In this document: positions 1-7,809 of the stretch, piece after piece
How the letters are laid out: every line of letters begins with the position of its first letter
Numbering within the stretch: the first letter of the stretch is position 1
Source of the DNA: Streptomyces sp. NBC_01549
Lineage (GTDB): Bacteria; Actinomycetota; Actinomycetes; Streptomycetales; Streptomycetaceae
Length of the DNA: 64,000 nt
Reading direction: 5' to 3'
Assembly (NCBI RefSeq): GCF_026339955.1
Contig: NZ_JAPEPW010000001.1
Location: 1,798,001-1,862,000, forward strand
Translations under genes and position numbers: made by a program
The notes under the pieces: generated by a model
Seen by the model: the letters and a program-made list of their open reading frames with translations, nothing else
Told to the model about the DNA's origin: nothing
The model's database searches: none

Positions 1-871
1 GGTAGTCGACGCTGCCTCCCTCGCTGTGCAGGACGCGGCTGTAGGACTTGTGCAGGACGCGGGAGGGGCCGTGGGGCTTCTCATGGCCGGATCCGTGGTC
101 GGAGTTGCCGTCGTGTTCGTCGCTCTCGCCCATGTCCATGTTCGCCCGCATGCCCTTGCCGTCGACCAGCTGTGCGAGCACGCCGTCCGGGTTCGAGCCG
201 CTCACGCCGTCCACCCAGTCGTCCAGGACGACGACCCACTCCCTGTCGTAGGACAACGGCTCCCTGGGGTCCTCGACGATCAGCGGGGCGTACAGGCCGC
301 GGTCGAGCTGCAGTCCCGAGTGCGAGTGCAGCCAGTACGTGCCCGGGTGCGTCACGGCGAAGCGGTAGGTGAAGTCGTCGCCGGGCTTGATGGAGCGCTG
401 GGTCAGGCCCGGTACCCCGTCCATGTCGCAACGCATGCGGATACCGTGCGAGTGCAGCGTCGTGGGCACGGGCAGATGGTTGAAGAGCTTGATACCGAGG
501 GTGTCGCCCGCCGTGATCCGCACCTCCTTGCCGGGCAGCTCGTCGCCGTACGCCCATGATCTGACGGTGCGTCCCCCCAGGTCGAGGTGGGTCTCGACGG
601 CGTGGAGCGTGAACGATCGGAGGGGGCCGCCATCGCGTCTCCTCTCGACGGCGAGGACCTCCGGATCGGACGGGTTCACATATCCCTTGGGTCCCTTGGG
701 GACGAAGGGCCTGCCGTCGTGGCCGCCGACTTCGCTCCCATGGTGCTCGCCGGGCCCGGGGTGCGAGCCGGGTCCGGAGGGAGAGTCGGACCCGGAGCAG
801 CCGGCCAGGAGTCCCGAGCCGGCGGCCGCGATCGAGGCACCGAGCACGGTGCGCCGCGTAGGTGTGTGCAT
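1..871 (-). CDS. multicopper oxidase, Tat lipoprotein (C-terminus off the window)
   Basis: Secreted copper-dependent oxidase; the visible 290 residues are the first cupredoxin domain and the start of the second. The N-terminus has a twin-arginine motif (TRRTVLG, residues 5-11) followed by a lipobox (LLAGC, Cys25), so export folded and then lipid anchoring is expected. Copper ligands typical of the family are present as HSH at 140-142 and HSH at 182-184, in the contexts GIRMRCDMDG and PGTYWLHSHSG. Linkers at 36-52 and in the visible C-terminal part are His-rich. Start chosen at the ATG that opens the Tat signal. It is divergent from the iron-siderophore transport genes, which fits ferroxidase-type enzymes, but the substrate cannot be read from sequence. 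Confidence 0.9.
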   Translation of the reverse strand, partial: MHTPTRRTVLGASIAAAGSGLLAGCSGSDSPSGPGSHPGPGEHHGSEVGGHDGRPFVPKGPKGYVNPSDPEVLAVERRRDGGPLRSFTLHAVETHLDLGGRTVRSWAYGDELPGKEVRITAGDTLGIKLFNHLPVPTTLHSHGIRMRCDMDGVPGLTQRSIKPGDDFTYRFAVTHPGTYWLHSHSGLQLDRGLYAPLIVEDPREPLSYDREWVVVLDDWVDGVSGSNPDGVLAQLVDGKGMRANMDMGESDEHDGNSDHGSGHEKPHGPSRVLHKSYSRVLHSEGGSVDY

Positions 872-980
872 GAATGAATAACACACGTTTCAGGCTGATA
901 TGTCCTAGAACCCGGCACGGCGTGTCCTCCATTGGGGCAGGTCCCCACTCCCTCGCGACACTCCCCCGCACCACAGGGTC

Positions 981-999
981 TAAGGTTAGGCTTGCCTTA
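981..999. promoter_or_regulatory. iron box (DmdR/IdeR-type operator)
   Basis: TAAGGTTAGGCTTGCCTTA matches 15 of 19 positions of the actinobacterial iron-box consensus TTAGGTTAGGCTAACCTAA. It lies 19 nt before the GTG of the siderophore-binding lipoprotein and inside the divergent region shared with the multicopper oxidase. Iron-loaded DmdR/IdeR is expected to repress from here; control of the oxidase from the same site is inference. Confidence 0.8.
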
Positions 1000-1018
1000 G
1001 TCATTGATCGGAGTACCT

Positions 1019-2080
1019 GTGCGCACCTTGGGGTCGAAGGCCGTCCTGGCCGTTGCCGTCGTCGGCGGTCTGCTGGCCGGATGTTCGTCCGGGAACGGGG
1101 ACGGTGAAGACGGCTCCTCACAGAGCAAGGGCACCGCCGGCGGCGACCGCAATCTCGTGAGCGGAGCCTCGGAGGGCCCCTCCGTCGCTCCGAGCGCCGT
1201 CGCCGCCGGGATGGGCGCGGGCCGCGCCAAGGACGGCCAATTCCCACGGACCGTCGGGCACTTCGAGGGCAAGTCGGAGATCAAGACCGCGCCCAAGAAG
1301 ATCGCCGCGCTCAGCACCGGCCAGCTGGACGACCTGTTGACCCTGGGCATCGTGCCCACCGTGACGACCCGCGCGGACAACGCCGGGCTGGTGCCGGGCT
1401 ATCTGAACGACGCCTTCCCCGCGTACAAGAAGCAGTTGTCGGCCATGACCGACGCGGGCACCCGTACCGCGCCCAACCTGGAGACGCTCGCCGCCGCCAA
1501 GCCCGATCTGATCCTGATCAACGACTCGCTCGGCGACCTCTACCCGAAGCTGTCGAAGATCGCCCCCACCGTCGTCACGGCCGGCAACGGCATCAACTGG
1601 AAGCGGGACCTGCTCCTCGTCGGTGACGCGGTCGGCAAGGGCGACAAGGCGCAGGAGCTCCTCGACGGCATCGTGAGCGACGCCGCCACGCGGGGGAAGC
1701 GGCTCGGCGGTCCCGCCGTGTCCATGGTGCGGTTCACACCGGACCGGACGCGGATGTTCGGGGTGTCGTCGTTCACCGGCTCCATCGCCGTCGACATGGG
1801 GCTCTCCCGGCCCAAGTCGCAGCAGTTCAAGGCCATTTCGCAGGACATCGGGGCGGAGAGCATCGATGTCGCGGACGGGGACTGGATCTTCTACTCCGTG
1901 CAGGGCGACGCCGCCAAGACCGACGCGGGCAGCGTGCTCGCCCGGCCCCTGTGGAAGTCGATGAAGGCGGTCAAGGCCGGGCACGCCGTGAAGGTCGACG
2001 ACGACCCCTGGTACCTCAACGCCGGCCCCACCGCCGCCCGGCTCGTCGTACGACAGCTCGCGGACACCCTCGGCAAGTGA
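1019..2080 (+). CDS. iron-siderophore ABC transporter substrate-binding lipoprotein
   Basis: Captures ferric siderophore outside the membrane and delivers it to the FecCD permeases encoded next. 353 residues with a short signal and lipobox LLAGC, then a FepB/FhuD-type periplasmic-binding fold (PKKIAALSTGQLDDLLTLGI, KPDLILIN, a C-terminal WKSMKAVKAGHAVKVD segment). The GTG at 1019 is preferred because GGAG lies 5 nt upstream; an in-frame TTG at 1004 would have no ribosome site. The stop overlaps the next start by 4 nt. Expression is expected to be iron-repressed through the box at 981-999. Which siderophore it binds cannot be inferred. Confidence 0.9.
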   Translation: MRTLGSKAVLAVAVVGGLLAGCSSGNGDGEDGSSQSKGTAGGDRNLVSGASEGPSVAPSAVAAGMGAGRAKDGQFPRTVGHFEGKSEIKTAPKKIAALSTGQLDDLLTLGIVPTVTTRADNAGLVPGYLNDAFPAYKKQLSAMTDAGTRTAPNLETLAAAKPDLILINDSLGDLYPKLSKIAPTVVTAGNGINWKRDLLLVGDAVGKGDKAQELLDGIVSDAATRGKRLGGPAVSMVRFTPDRTRMFGVSSFTGSIAVDMGLSRPKSQQFKAISQDIGAESIDVADGDWIFYSVQGDAAKTDAGSVLARPLWKSMKAVKAGHAVKVDDDPWYLNAGPTAARLVVRQLADTLGK

Positions 2081-3111
2081 CCGGACGTACGTCTGCCGCC
2101 CGCCGCACGTCCGCCCCGGCAGGCGTGCGGCGGGCGGCCTGGCTGGGCGTGGCCCTCCTCCTCGCCGTCACCGCCGCCGCCCTCAGCCTCGCCGTCGGCA
2201 CCCGCCCCGTCCCGCTGTCCGCCGTCCTCGACGCGCTGGTGCACGGTGGGAGTTCACCGGACGCGCTGGTCGTACGGTCGCTGCGGGTACCGCGGACCAC
2301 GATCGGACTGACCGCGGGTGCCGCCCTCGGAATCTCCGGGGCGGCACTCCAGGCGGTCACCCGCAATCCGCTCGCCGACCCCGGCATCCTCGGGCTGAGT
2401 CAGGGAGCGGCGGCCGGTGTCGTGTTCGCGATCGCGCTCGGCTGGGCGAACGGCTTCGGCGGGTACGTCTGGTACGCCTTCACCGGCGCGGTCATCGCCG
2501 CCTGCGTCGTGTACGCCATCGCCTCGCGCGGACGCGGCGGCGCCTCCCCGGTGAAACTGGCGCTCGCCGGAACCGCCCTGTCGGCGATGACGGCGGGAGC
2601 CACGACCGTCGTCCTCACCTCCAGTTCGGCCACGCTGGACCAGTTCCGGTTCTGGCAGGTGGGTGCGCTCAGCGGGCGCGACGCGGGAACGGTGGGGCGC
2701 ATGCTGCCCTTCCTCGCCGCGGGCGCGCTGCTCGTACTGGCCTGCGCCCGCGGCCTGGACGCGCTCGCGCTCGGCGACGACACCGCGCGGGCACTCGGCC
2801 ACCGGGTCGCGCTCGTACGAGGCTGTGCGGCGCTCGGTGCGACCCTGCTGACCGCGGCCGCGGTCGCCGCCGCGGGCCCCATCGCCTTCGTCGGCCTGGC
2901 CGTCCCCCACCTCGCCCGCCGGCTCGTGGGCGGCGGCCACCGCTGGACCCTCCCCCTCTCCGCGCTCCTCGGCGCCGCCCTGCTGCTCGCCGCGGACGTG
3001 GCGGGCCGGGTGGTGCGCGCCCCGGCGGAGGTACCGGCCGGAGTGATGACCGCGCTGGTCGGCGTGCCGGTCCTGGTCGTACTCGTACGGCGGAAGGGCG
3101 TGGCCTCGTGA
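2077..3111 (+). CDS. FecCD-family iron-siderophore ABC permease
   Basis: Membrane subunit for ferric-siderophore import, 344 residues with about nine or ten hydrophobic segments. Family signatures are present: LRVPRTTIGLTAGAALGISG near residues 65-90, then LQAVTRNPLADPGILG, and the C-terminal GPIAFVGLAVPHLARRLVG that contacts the ATPase. The GTG start overlaps the upstream stop (GTGA), implying translational coupling. Pairs with the next gene as a heterodimer. Confidence 0.92.
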   Translation: MTGRTSAARRTSAPAGVRRAAWLGVALLLAVTAAALSLAVGTRPVPLSAVLDALVHGGSSPDALVVRSLRVPRTTIGLTAGAALGISGAALQAVTRNPLADPGILGLSQGAAAGVVFAIALGWANGFGGYVWYAFTGAVIAACVVYAIASRGRGGASPVKLALAGTALSAMTAGATTVVLTSSSATLDQFRFWQVGALSGRDAGTVGRMLPFLAAGALLVLACARGLDALALGDDTARALGHRVALVRGCAALGATLLTAAAVAAAGPIAFVGLAVPHLARRLVGGGHRWTLPLSALLGAALLLAADVAGRVVRAPAEVPAGVMTALVGVPVLVVLVRRKGVAS

Positions 3112-4202
3112 CCAGGGCACCCACGGCACGCCCGACGCCCACTGGGCCCACCGCCCCTCGCACCACGTACCCGCACGCGGCCGGACTCGCCGTCCTGCGC
3201 CACCGGCACCTCTCCCTCCTCCTGCACCGGCGCGCCGCGGCCGTCGTCACCGTCCTCCTCCTGCTCCTCGCGGGCGTGATGCTGCTCGCGGCGTGTGTCG
3301 GACAGACGTACGTCCCACCGGGCGAGGTCTGGCGGGTGCTGCGCGGCCACGGCGGCCCGTACGACCTGGTCGTCGGCGAGCTGCGGGTCCCGCGGATCGT
3401 GCTCGGCGCGCTGGTCGGAACGGCGCTCGGGCTCTCCGGGGCGCTCGTACAGACCGTGACACGCAACCCGCTGGCCAGTCCGGACGTCATCGGCGTCGGG
3501 CACGGCGCCGCCGCCGCGACCGTACTGGCGCTGACCACCGGAACCGTCGCCTCCCCCGGCGCGCTCCCGGCCGTCGCCGTCACCGGCGGTCTCGCGGCCG
3601 CCGCGCTGGTGTACGTACTGGCCTGGCGGCACGGAATGCAGCCGAGCCGGTTCGTACTGACGGGGGTCGGCATCGGCGTGGCGCTGTCGGCGGTCGTCCA
3701 GCTCTACCTCACCGACAGCGAACTGGCCGCCGCCGAGCAGGTCAAGCTGTGGCTGACGGGCAGTCTGAACGGGCGCGGCTGGGAGCAGGCGGGCCCCCTC
3801 GCCTGCGTCCTCCTCCTCTCGCTGCCCGCCCTGGTGTGGGCGAGCCGCGCGCTGCGCCCGCTCGGCCTGGACGCCGACACGGCCGCCGCGCTCGGCGTCC
3901 GCGTCCAGCGCACCCAGCTGGGCCTGACCGTCCTCGGGGTGGTACTCGCCGCGGTCGCGACCGGCGCCGCAGGTCCGGTCGGCTTCGTCGCCCTCACCGG
4001 CCCCCAACTGGCCCGCCGCCTCACGCGCACCCCACAGCTCCCCCTCGCCGCCTCCGCCTTGACGGGCGCGCTGATCGTGGTCGGCGCCGACCTGGTGGCC
4101 CGCACGCTGATGCCGCCGCTGGAGATCCCGGTCGGCGCGCTCACGTCCCTGGTGGGCGGCCCGTATCTGCTCTGGCTGCTGGGCAGGTCCGGCCGCCGCT
4201 GA
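3108..4202 (+). CDS. FecCD-family iron-siderophore ABC permease (second subunit)
   Basis: Second FecCD permease, 364 residues, with a longer cytoplasmic N-terminus (about 45 residues) than its neighbour. Shows LRVPRIVLGALVGTALGLSG, VQTVTRNPLASPDVIGVGHG and the coupling segment GPVGFVALTGPQLARRLTR. GTG start overlaps the upstream stop by 4 nt. No ATP-binding subunit follows: a strong terminator comes next and the next gene is convergent, so the ATPase must be supplied from elsewhere. Confidence 0.92.
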   Translation: MTRAPTARPTPTGPTAPRTTYPHAAGLAVLRHRHLSLLLHRRAAAVVTVLLLLLAGVMLLAACVGQTYVPPGEVWRVLRGHGGPYDLVVGELRVPRIVLGALVGTALGLSGALVQTVTRNPLASPDVIGVGHGAAAATVLALTTGTVASPGALPAVAVTGGLAAAALVYVLAWRHGMQPSRFVLTGVGIGVALSAVVQLYLTDSELAAAEQVKLWLTGSLNGRGWEQAGPLACVLLLSLPALVWASRALRPLGLDADTAAALGVRVQRTQLGLTVLGVVLAAVATGAAGPVGFVALTGPQLARRLTRTPQLPLAASALTGALIVVGADLVARTLMPPLEIPVGALTSLVGGPYLLWLLGRSGRR

Positions 4203-4234
4203 CGGACTCGCCGTACGTACGGTGGAAACGCCGA

Positions 4235-4268
4235 GGGCGCCGATCGGTCGTACGACCGATCGGCGCCC
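4235..4268. terminator. palindromic terminator between convergent units
   Basis: A perfect 34-bp palindrome (GGGCGCCGATCGGTCG, TA centre, then its complement) begins 33 nt after the second permease stop. It can form the same hairpin on either strand and separates the iron operon from the convergent alcohol dehydrogenase. Confidence 0.8.
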
Positions 4269-4292
4269 TACTGCTGAGACGTGACCCGCGAC

Positions 4293-4550
4293 TAAGGCCT
4301 GTCCGGCGGATCAAGTCGGAGGGCAGCGACGGTGCCTCATCAACGCTGGTGAGCGGGGCTTGGCGCGTTCAGCTCTGCAAGGCGGAGGAGGGCGTCGACG
4401 CGATGGGGGTCCCCCCGCTCGAGCGAAGTCGAGAGTGGGGGAGTCGGCGACCGACGACAACGCGGCTGGGGGTCCCCCCACGCCCTTAAGGCAGTGGGGG
4501 AGTGCGTGCCAAGCCCCGCGTCTGCGGCATGATCCGCCGGACCGGCCCTA
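4293..4550. repeat. 258-bp inverted-repeat element, copy A
   Basis: The ends (4293-4313 and 4530-4550) are inverted copies matching at 19 of 21 bases. Inside, 4350-4364 (GCGGGGCTTGGCGCG) pairs with 4504-4519, so most of the element folds as one long hairpin. A related 184-bp copy lies at 12087-12270 and shares GGTGAGCGGGG, GCAAGGCGGAGGAGG and the 17-mer GCGACCGACGACAACGC. Two near-identical short units (GGGGGTCCCCCC...GTGGGGGAG) are nested inside. No ORF is credible. Its right end supplies the stop codon of the alcohol dehydrogenase. Confidence 0.75.
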
Positions 4551-5591
4551 GATGGTGGCGGCGTCGATCACGAAGCGGTAGCGGACGTCGCTCGCCAGCA
4601 CCCGCTCGTACGCGTCGTTGATCTCGGACGCGCTGATCAGCTCGATCTCGGCGCCGAAGCCGTGCTCGGCGCAGAAGTCCAGCATCTCCTGGGTCTCCTG
4701 GATGCCGCCGATACCGGAACCGGCGAGGGTCTTGCGGCCGCCGATCACCGAGAAGAGGTTGAGCTTGACGGGCTCCTCCGGGGCGCCCACGTTCACGAAG
4801 GCGCCGTCCGTCTTGAGCAGGGACAGGTAGGCGTCGAGGTCCAGCGGGGCGGACACGGTCGACAGGATCAGGTCGAAGGTGCCGCGCAGCTTCTCGAAGG
4901 TCTTCGGGTCGCTGGTGGCGTAGTAGTGGTCGGCGCCCAGCTTCAGCCCGTCGTCCTTCTTGCGCAGCGACTGCGACAGGACGGTCACCTCGGCACCGAG
5001 CGCGTCCGCGATCTTGACGCCCATGTGACCGAGGCCGCCCATGCCGAGGATCGCGACCTTCTTGCCGGGGCCGGCGTTCCAGTGCTTGAGCGGGGAGTAG
5101 GTGGTGATGCCGGCGCAGAGCAGCGGCGCGGCCACGTCGAGGGAGATGCCGTCGGGGATGCGGACGGTGTAGTTCTCGTCGACGACGATCTTCTCGGAGT
5201 AGCCGCCGTAGGTGGGATCGCCGTTCTTGTCGAGGGCGTTGTACGTGCCGACGCCGCCGCTGCCGGTGCAGTACTGCTCCAGGCCCGCCTTGCAGTTCTC
5301 GCACTCGCGGCAGGAGTCGACCAGACAGCCGACGCCCACGCGGTCGCCGACCTTGAACTTGGTGACGCCGGGGCCGACCTCGGCGACGATGCCGGCGATC
5401 TCGTGACCGGGCACCATCGGGAAGATCGCCTTGCCCCAGCCCTCACGGGCCTGGTGGATGTCCGAGTGGCAGATACCGGCGAACTTGATGTCGATCAGGA
5501 CGTCGAACTCGCCGACCGGCCGGCGCTCGACGGTGGTGCGCTCCAGCGGAGCCTTGGCGGCGGGAGCGGCGTACGCAGCAACAGTGGTCAT
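4548..5591 (-). CDS. zinc-dependent NAD(P) alcohol dehydrogenase
   Basis: Medium-chain alcohol dehydrogenase of the YahK/cinnamyl-alcohol type, 347 residues; reversibly oxidises alcohols to aldehydes. The catalytic zinc region [13 protein letters not shown] and [12 protein letters not shown] is followed by the structural-zinc cysteines ([15 protein letters not shown]), and the Rossmann motif is GMGGLGHMG. The ATG at 5591 has AGGAG 10 nt upstream; the ORF can be extended but has no better ribosome site. It is transcribed away from an XRE-type regulator 171 bp off, the likely controller. The stop codon lies inside the end of a repeat element, so the extreme C-terminus may vary between strains. 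Confidence 0.93.
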   Translation of the reverse strand: MTTVAAYAAPAAKAPLERTTVERRPVGEFDVLIDIKFAGICHSDIHQAREGWGKAIFPMVPGHEIAGIVAEVGPGVTKFKVGDRVGVGCLVDSCRECENCKAGLEQYCTGSGGVGTYNALDKNGDPTYGGYSEKIVVDENYTVRIPDGISLDVAAPLLCAGITTYSPLKHWNAGPGKKVAILGMGGLGHMGVKIADALGAEVTVLSQSLRKKDDGLKLGADHYYATSDPKTFEKLRGTFDLILSTVSAPLDLDAYLSLLKTDGAFVNVGAPEEPVKLNLFSVIGGRKTLAGSGIGGIQETQEMLDFCAEHGFGAEIELISASEINDAYERVLASDVRYRFVIDAATI

Positions 5592-5762
5592 GCCGGGGGT
5601 TCTCCTAAGGAGTGGTCGTGCGCCCGGCTGCCTTCCGCCGGGCACGGTCTACAGCCTGCCTCACGGCGGATCCTTCACCCAGGTCACGGCTTTGCGTACG
5701 TCCGCTGGTCCTACTACTGGCGGGGTCAGGTTCACCGGCGTACGACCGTGAATACTGGACGT

Positions 5763-6653
5763 ATGGACGAACAGCCCTCCCCTCCCCTGGACCGGCGTGC
5801 CGAGCTCAGCGAGTTTCTGCGCACCCGCCGGGCCCGGCTGAAGCCGGAGGACGTGGGACTGCCCGACTTCGGCCGGCACCGCCGGGTGCCGGGGCTGCGG
5901 CGCGAGGAGCTGGCACAGCTGGCCGGGGTGTCCGTGGCGTACTACACCCGCCTGGAACAGGGCAACGGACGGAACGTGTCGGCGGAGGTACTCGACGCGA
6001 TCGCCCGCGCCCTGCGGCTGACGGATGCCGAGCACGCGCATCTCACCCACCTCGCGAAGCCCAAGGCGCACAAGAAGAAGCAGCCGGCGCGGCCCCAGCA
6101 GGTACGGGGTGCGCTGCGGCAGCTGCTGGACTCGATGGACGGCATCCCCGCGTACGTCGGCGGGCGGCGTACGGACATCCTGGCCTGGAACCGGATGGCG
6201 GCGGCCGTGTTCGGTGACTGGTCGGAGCTGGCGCCGCAGGAGCGGAACTGGGCGCGGCTGGTGTTCCTGAAGCCCGAATACCACGATCTGTTCGTGGACT
6301 GGGAGCAGAAGGCGATCGACATCGTCTGCCTGCTGCGCATGGACGCGGGCTGCCACCCCGACGATCCGCGACTCTCGTCGCTGGTCGGCGAGCTCTCGGT
6401 GAAGAGCGAGGACTTCCGGCGGCTGTGGGCCACGCACGACGTCAAGGAGAAGAGCCATGGGGTGAAGCGGATGCGGCATCCGCTGGTGGGCGATCTCTCA
6501 CTCCAGTTCGAGTCGTTCCGGCTGCCCGACGACAACGAGCAGTCACTGGTCACGTACCACGCGGAGCCGGGGTCCGCCTCGGCGGAGGCGCTGCGGTTGC
6601 TGGCCAGCTGGGGCACGGACGCGACTCGCGCGGGCGCGAGCACGCCCCAGTAG
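5763..6653 (+). CDS. XRE-family regulator with MmyB-like ligand domain
   Basis: DNA-binding regulator, 296 residues. An HTH of XRE type occupies residues 12-90 (LRREELAQLAGVSVAYYTRLEQG), followed by the MmyB-like ligand-binding region with PAYVGGRRTDILAWNRMA and FVDWEQKAIDIVCLLRMDAG. Proteins of this kind commonly control a divergent oxidoreductase, here the zinc alcohol dehydrogenase; that pairing is inferred from position only. ATG at 5763 follows the divergent promoter space directly with no convincing ribosome site. Confidence 0.9.
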   Translation: MDEQPSPPLDRRAELSEFLRTRRARLKPEDVGLPDFGRHRRVPGLRREELAQLAGVSVAYYTRLEQGNGRNVSAEVLDAIARALRLTDAEHAHLTHLAKPKAHKKKQPARPQQVRGALRQLLDSMDGIPAYVGGRRTDILAWNRMAAAVFGDWSELAPQERNWARLVFLKPEYHDLFVDWEQKAIDIVCLLRMDAGCHPDDPRLSSLVGELSVKSEDFRRLWATHDVKEKSHGVKRMRHPLVGDLSLQFESFRLPDDNEQSLVTYHAEPGSASAEALRLLASWGTDATRAGASTPQ

Positions 6654-6660
6654 CCCCGGC

Positions 6661-6760
6661 TCGGACCGGGGCTCCGCCCCGGATCCCCGGCCGCCCGAAG
6701 TGCCTCGTCTGCGGGTGCGTGGGGGCTGGTCGCGCAGTTCCCCGCGCCCCTAAAAGCCTT
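6661..6760. repeat. GC-rich intergenic repeat (GGGGCTGGTCGCGCAGTTCC family)
   Basis: A non-coding block between convergent genes containing GTGGGGGCTGGTCGCGCAG, then TTCCCCGCGCCCCTAAAAG. The same arrangement recurs at 42940-43060 and, inverted, at 38716-38940. It probably acts as a structured 3-prime region. Confidence 0.65.
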
Positions 6761-6791
6761 CGCCCCGGCGGGGGCGAGGAAGTCTCGGAGG

Positions 6792-7235
6792 TCAGGCGTG
6801 GTACGGCGGGGCCGCTCCCCACGTCCACTTCGGTACCGGTTGGTCCCCCGGAGGGGTCGCGTCGGGGGCGGAGAAGTGGACGGCCAGCCGCGTCCCCCAT
6901 TCCGCGTACGCGAGGAACGCGGAGCGGAACTCCGCGTCCGTGGGCAGGCCCGCGTCGTCCGCCGCGTCCTGGAGCAGGTTGACCCACCGGCGGCGCTGCA
7001 CCTCGGTGATGTTCTTACCGAAGTGTTTCGCGACCATGTGGCCATGGCCGCCCTGGGTCTCGGAGTAGGCGGGCGGCCCGCCGAAGACCTCGCCGAGCCA
7101 GAGGGCGACATGCATCGCGTGTTCGGGGGCCAGACCCTCAAACACCGGTGCGAGGACGTCGTCCTTGACGACCTTGGTGTAGAACGCACCCTCCCCGGGG
7201 CCGTCCCCGCCCTGCGCCGCCAGGTCCGCGACCAT
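6792..7235 (-). CDS. group II truncated haemoglobin-like globin, N-terminus uncertain
   Basis: Haem protein of the group II truncated-globin type by the C-terminal 125 residues: FYTKVVKDDVLAPVF, HVALWLGEVFGGPPAYSE, GGHGHMVAKHFG, FLAYAEWGTRLAV, PVPKWTWG. Such proteins bind O2 or NO. The usual N-terminal segment of about 20-25 residues before the FYxxV helix (with a LYE..GG motif) is not recognisable. The first ATG in frame (7235) gives an atypical Gly-rich leader and has no ribosome site. The reading frame overlaps antisense with a divergent ATPase gene, so the 5-prime end may have been lost. Confidence 0.7.
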   Translation of the reverse strand: MVADLAAQGGDGPGEGAFYTKVVKDDVLAPVFEGLAPEHAMHVALWLGEVFGGPPAYSETQGGHGHMVAKHFGKNITEVQRRRWVNLLQDAADDAGLPTDAEFRSAFLAYAEWGTRLAVHFSAPDATPPGDQPVPKWTWGAAPPYHA

Positions 7236-7523
7236 TTCGGCGAACCGAGCCTCGAAGTCCAGCTCTGCGTCAGCGAGTTGGTGACGAACATCATCGACCA
7301 CGTGGGAGAGGGCACACCGGTGACGGTCCGAGTCGCCGGCACGGACGGCGGTCACACCCTGGTCGAGGTCACCGACCCCGACCCGCGCGCCCTCCCCGTA
7401 CTGCTGCACGCCGCACCGGTCGACGAGTCCGGACGCGGCCTCGCCCTCCTGGACGCGCTCACCCCGCGCTGGGGCGTGCGACAGGGCGCCGACAGCAAGA
7501 CGGTCTGGTGCGAACTGGAATGA
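7110..7523 (+). CDS. HATPase_c anti-sigma/ATP-binding protein, 5-prime end doubtful
   Basis: Single-domain GHKL ATPase related to the RsbW/SpoIIAB-type proteins common in Streptomyces. Recognisable from about 7203 to the stop: LRRQVRDHFG, the N box SELVTNIIDHVG, DPDPRALPVLL and the G2 segment GRGLALLDAL. An ATG at 7110 with GAGG upstream would give 137 residues, a normal length. However, 7110-7200 has AT-ending codons unlike the rest and overlaps the globin antisense. The true start may have been deleted, leaving a truncated gene. Partner sigma or anti-sigma unknown. Confidence 0.5.
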   Translation: MHRVFGGQTLKHRCEDVVLDDLGVERTLPGAVPALRRQVRDHFGEPSLEVQLCVSELVTNIIDHVGEGTPVTVRVAGTDGGHTLVEVTDPDPRALPVLLHAAPVDESGRGLALLDALTPRWGVRQGADSKTVWCELE

Positions 7524-7736
7524 GAGCGATACCGTGCTCCGCTCCCCGCCAGTCCGCCCACCTCACCCGGCTGACTCCACGAGCAGTCACGTCTGCGCCG
7601 GGATTGGCACGTCTGGGCCACCCGAGACCTCCGCCAGGCCCGGCCACGGGCGCCGGAGCCGGCCCAGATCTGCCAATGGCTGTCCTGATCGACGCGCGGA
7701 GTTGTGGGGCGTCATCGTGTCGCCGACGCAGCACAA

Positions 7737-7768
7737 GGGCCCTTCGAGATGGGATTCTCGAAGGGCCC
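7737..7768. terminator. terminator hairpin between convergent genes
   Basis: A perfect 13-bp stem (GGGCCCTTCGAGA) with loop TGGGAT, 42 nt after the subtilase stop and downstream of the plus-strand ATPase; usable from both sides. The remaining 7524-7736 stretch shows nothing else. Confidence 0.8.
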
Positions 7769-7809
7769 GAGAGTGGTGCTACGCGCCGACCTCAGCTACG
7801 TACCACTCC

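Noticed and set aside
4203..4550. Insertion sequence with transposase
   Set aside because: Inverted ends are present but no coding frame of any size exists inside, so it is listed only as a repeat.
4660..5760. Long N-terminal extension of the XRE regulator frame
   Set aside because: The open frame upstream of ATG 5763 is antisense to the alcohol dehydrogenase and lacks any domain.
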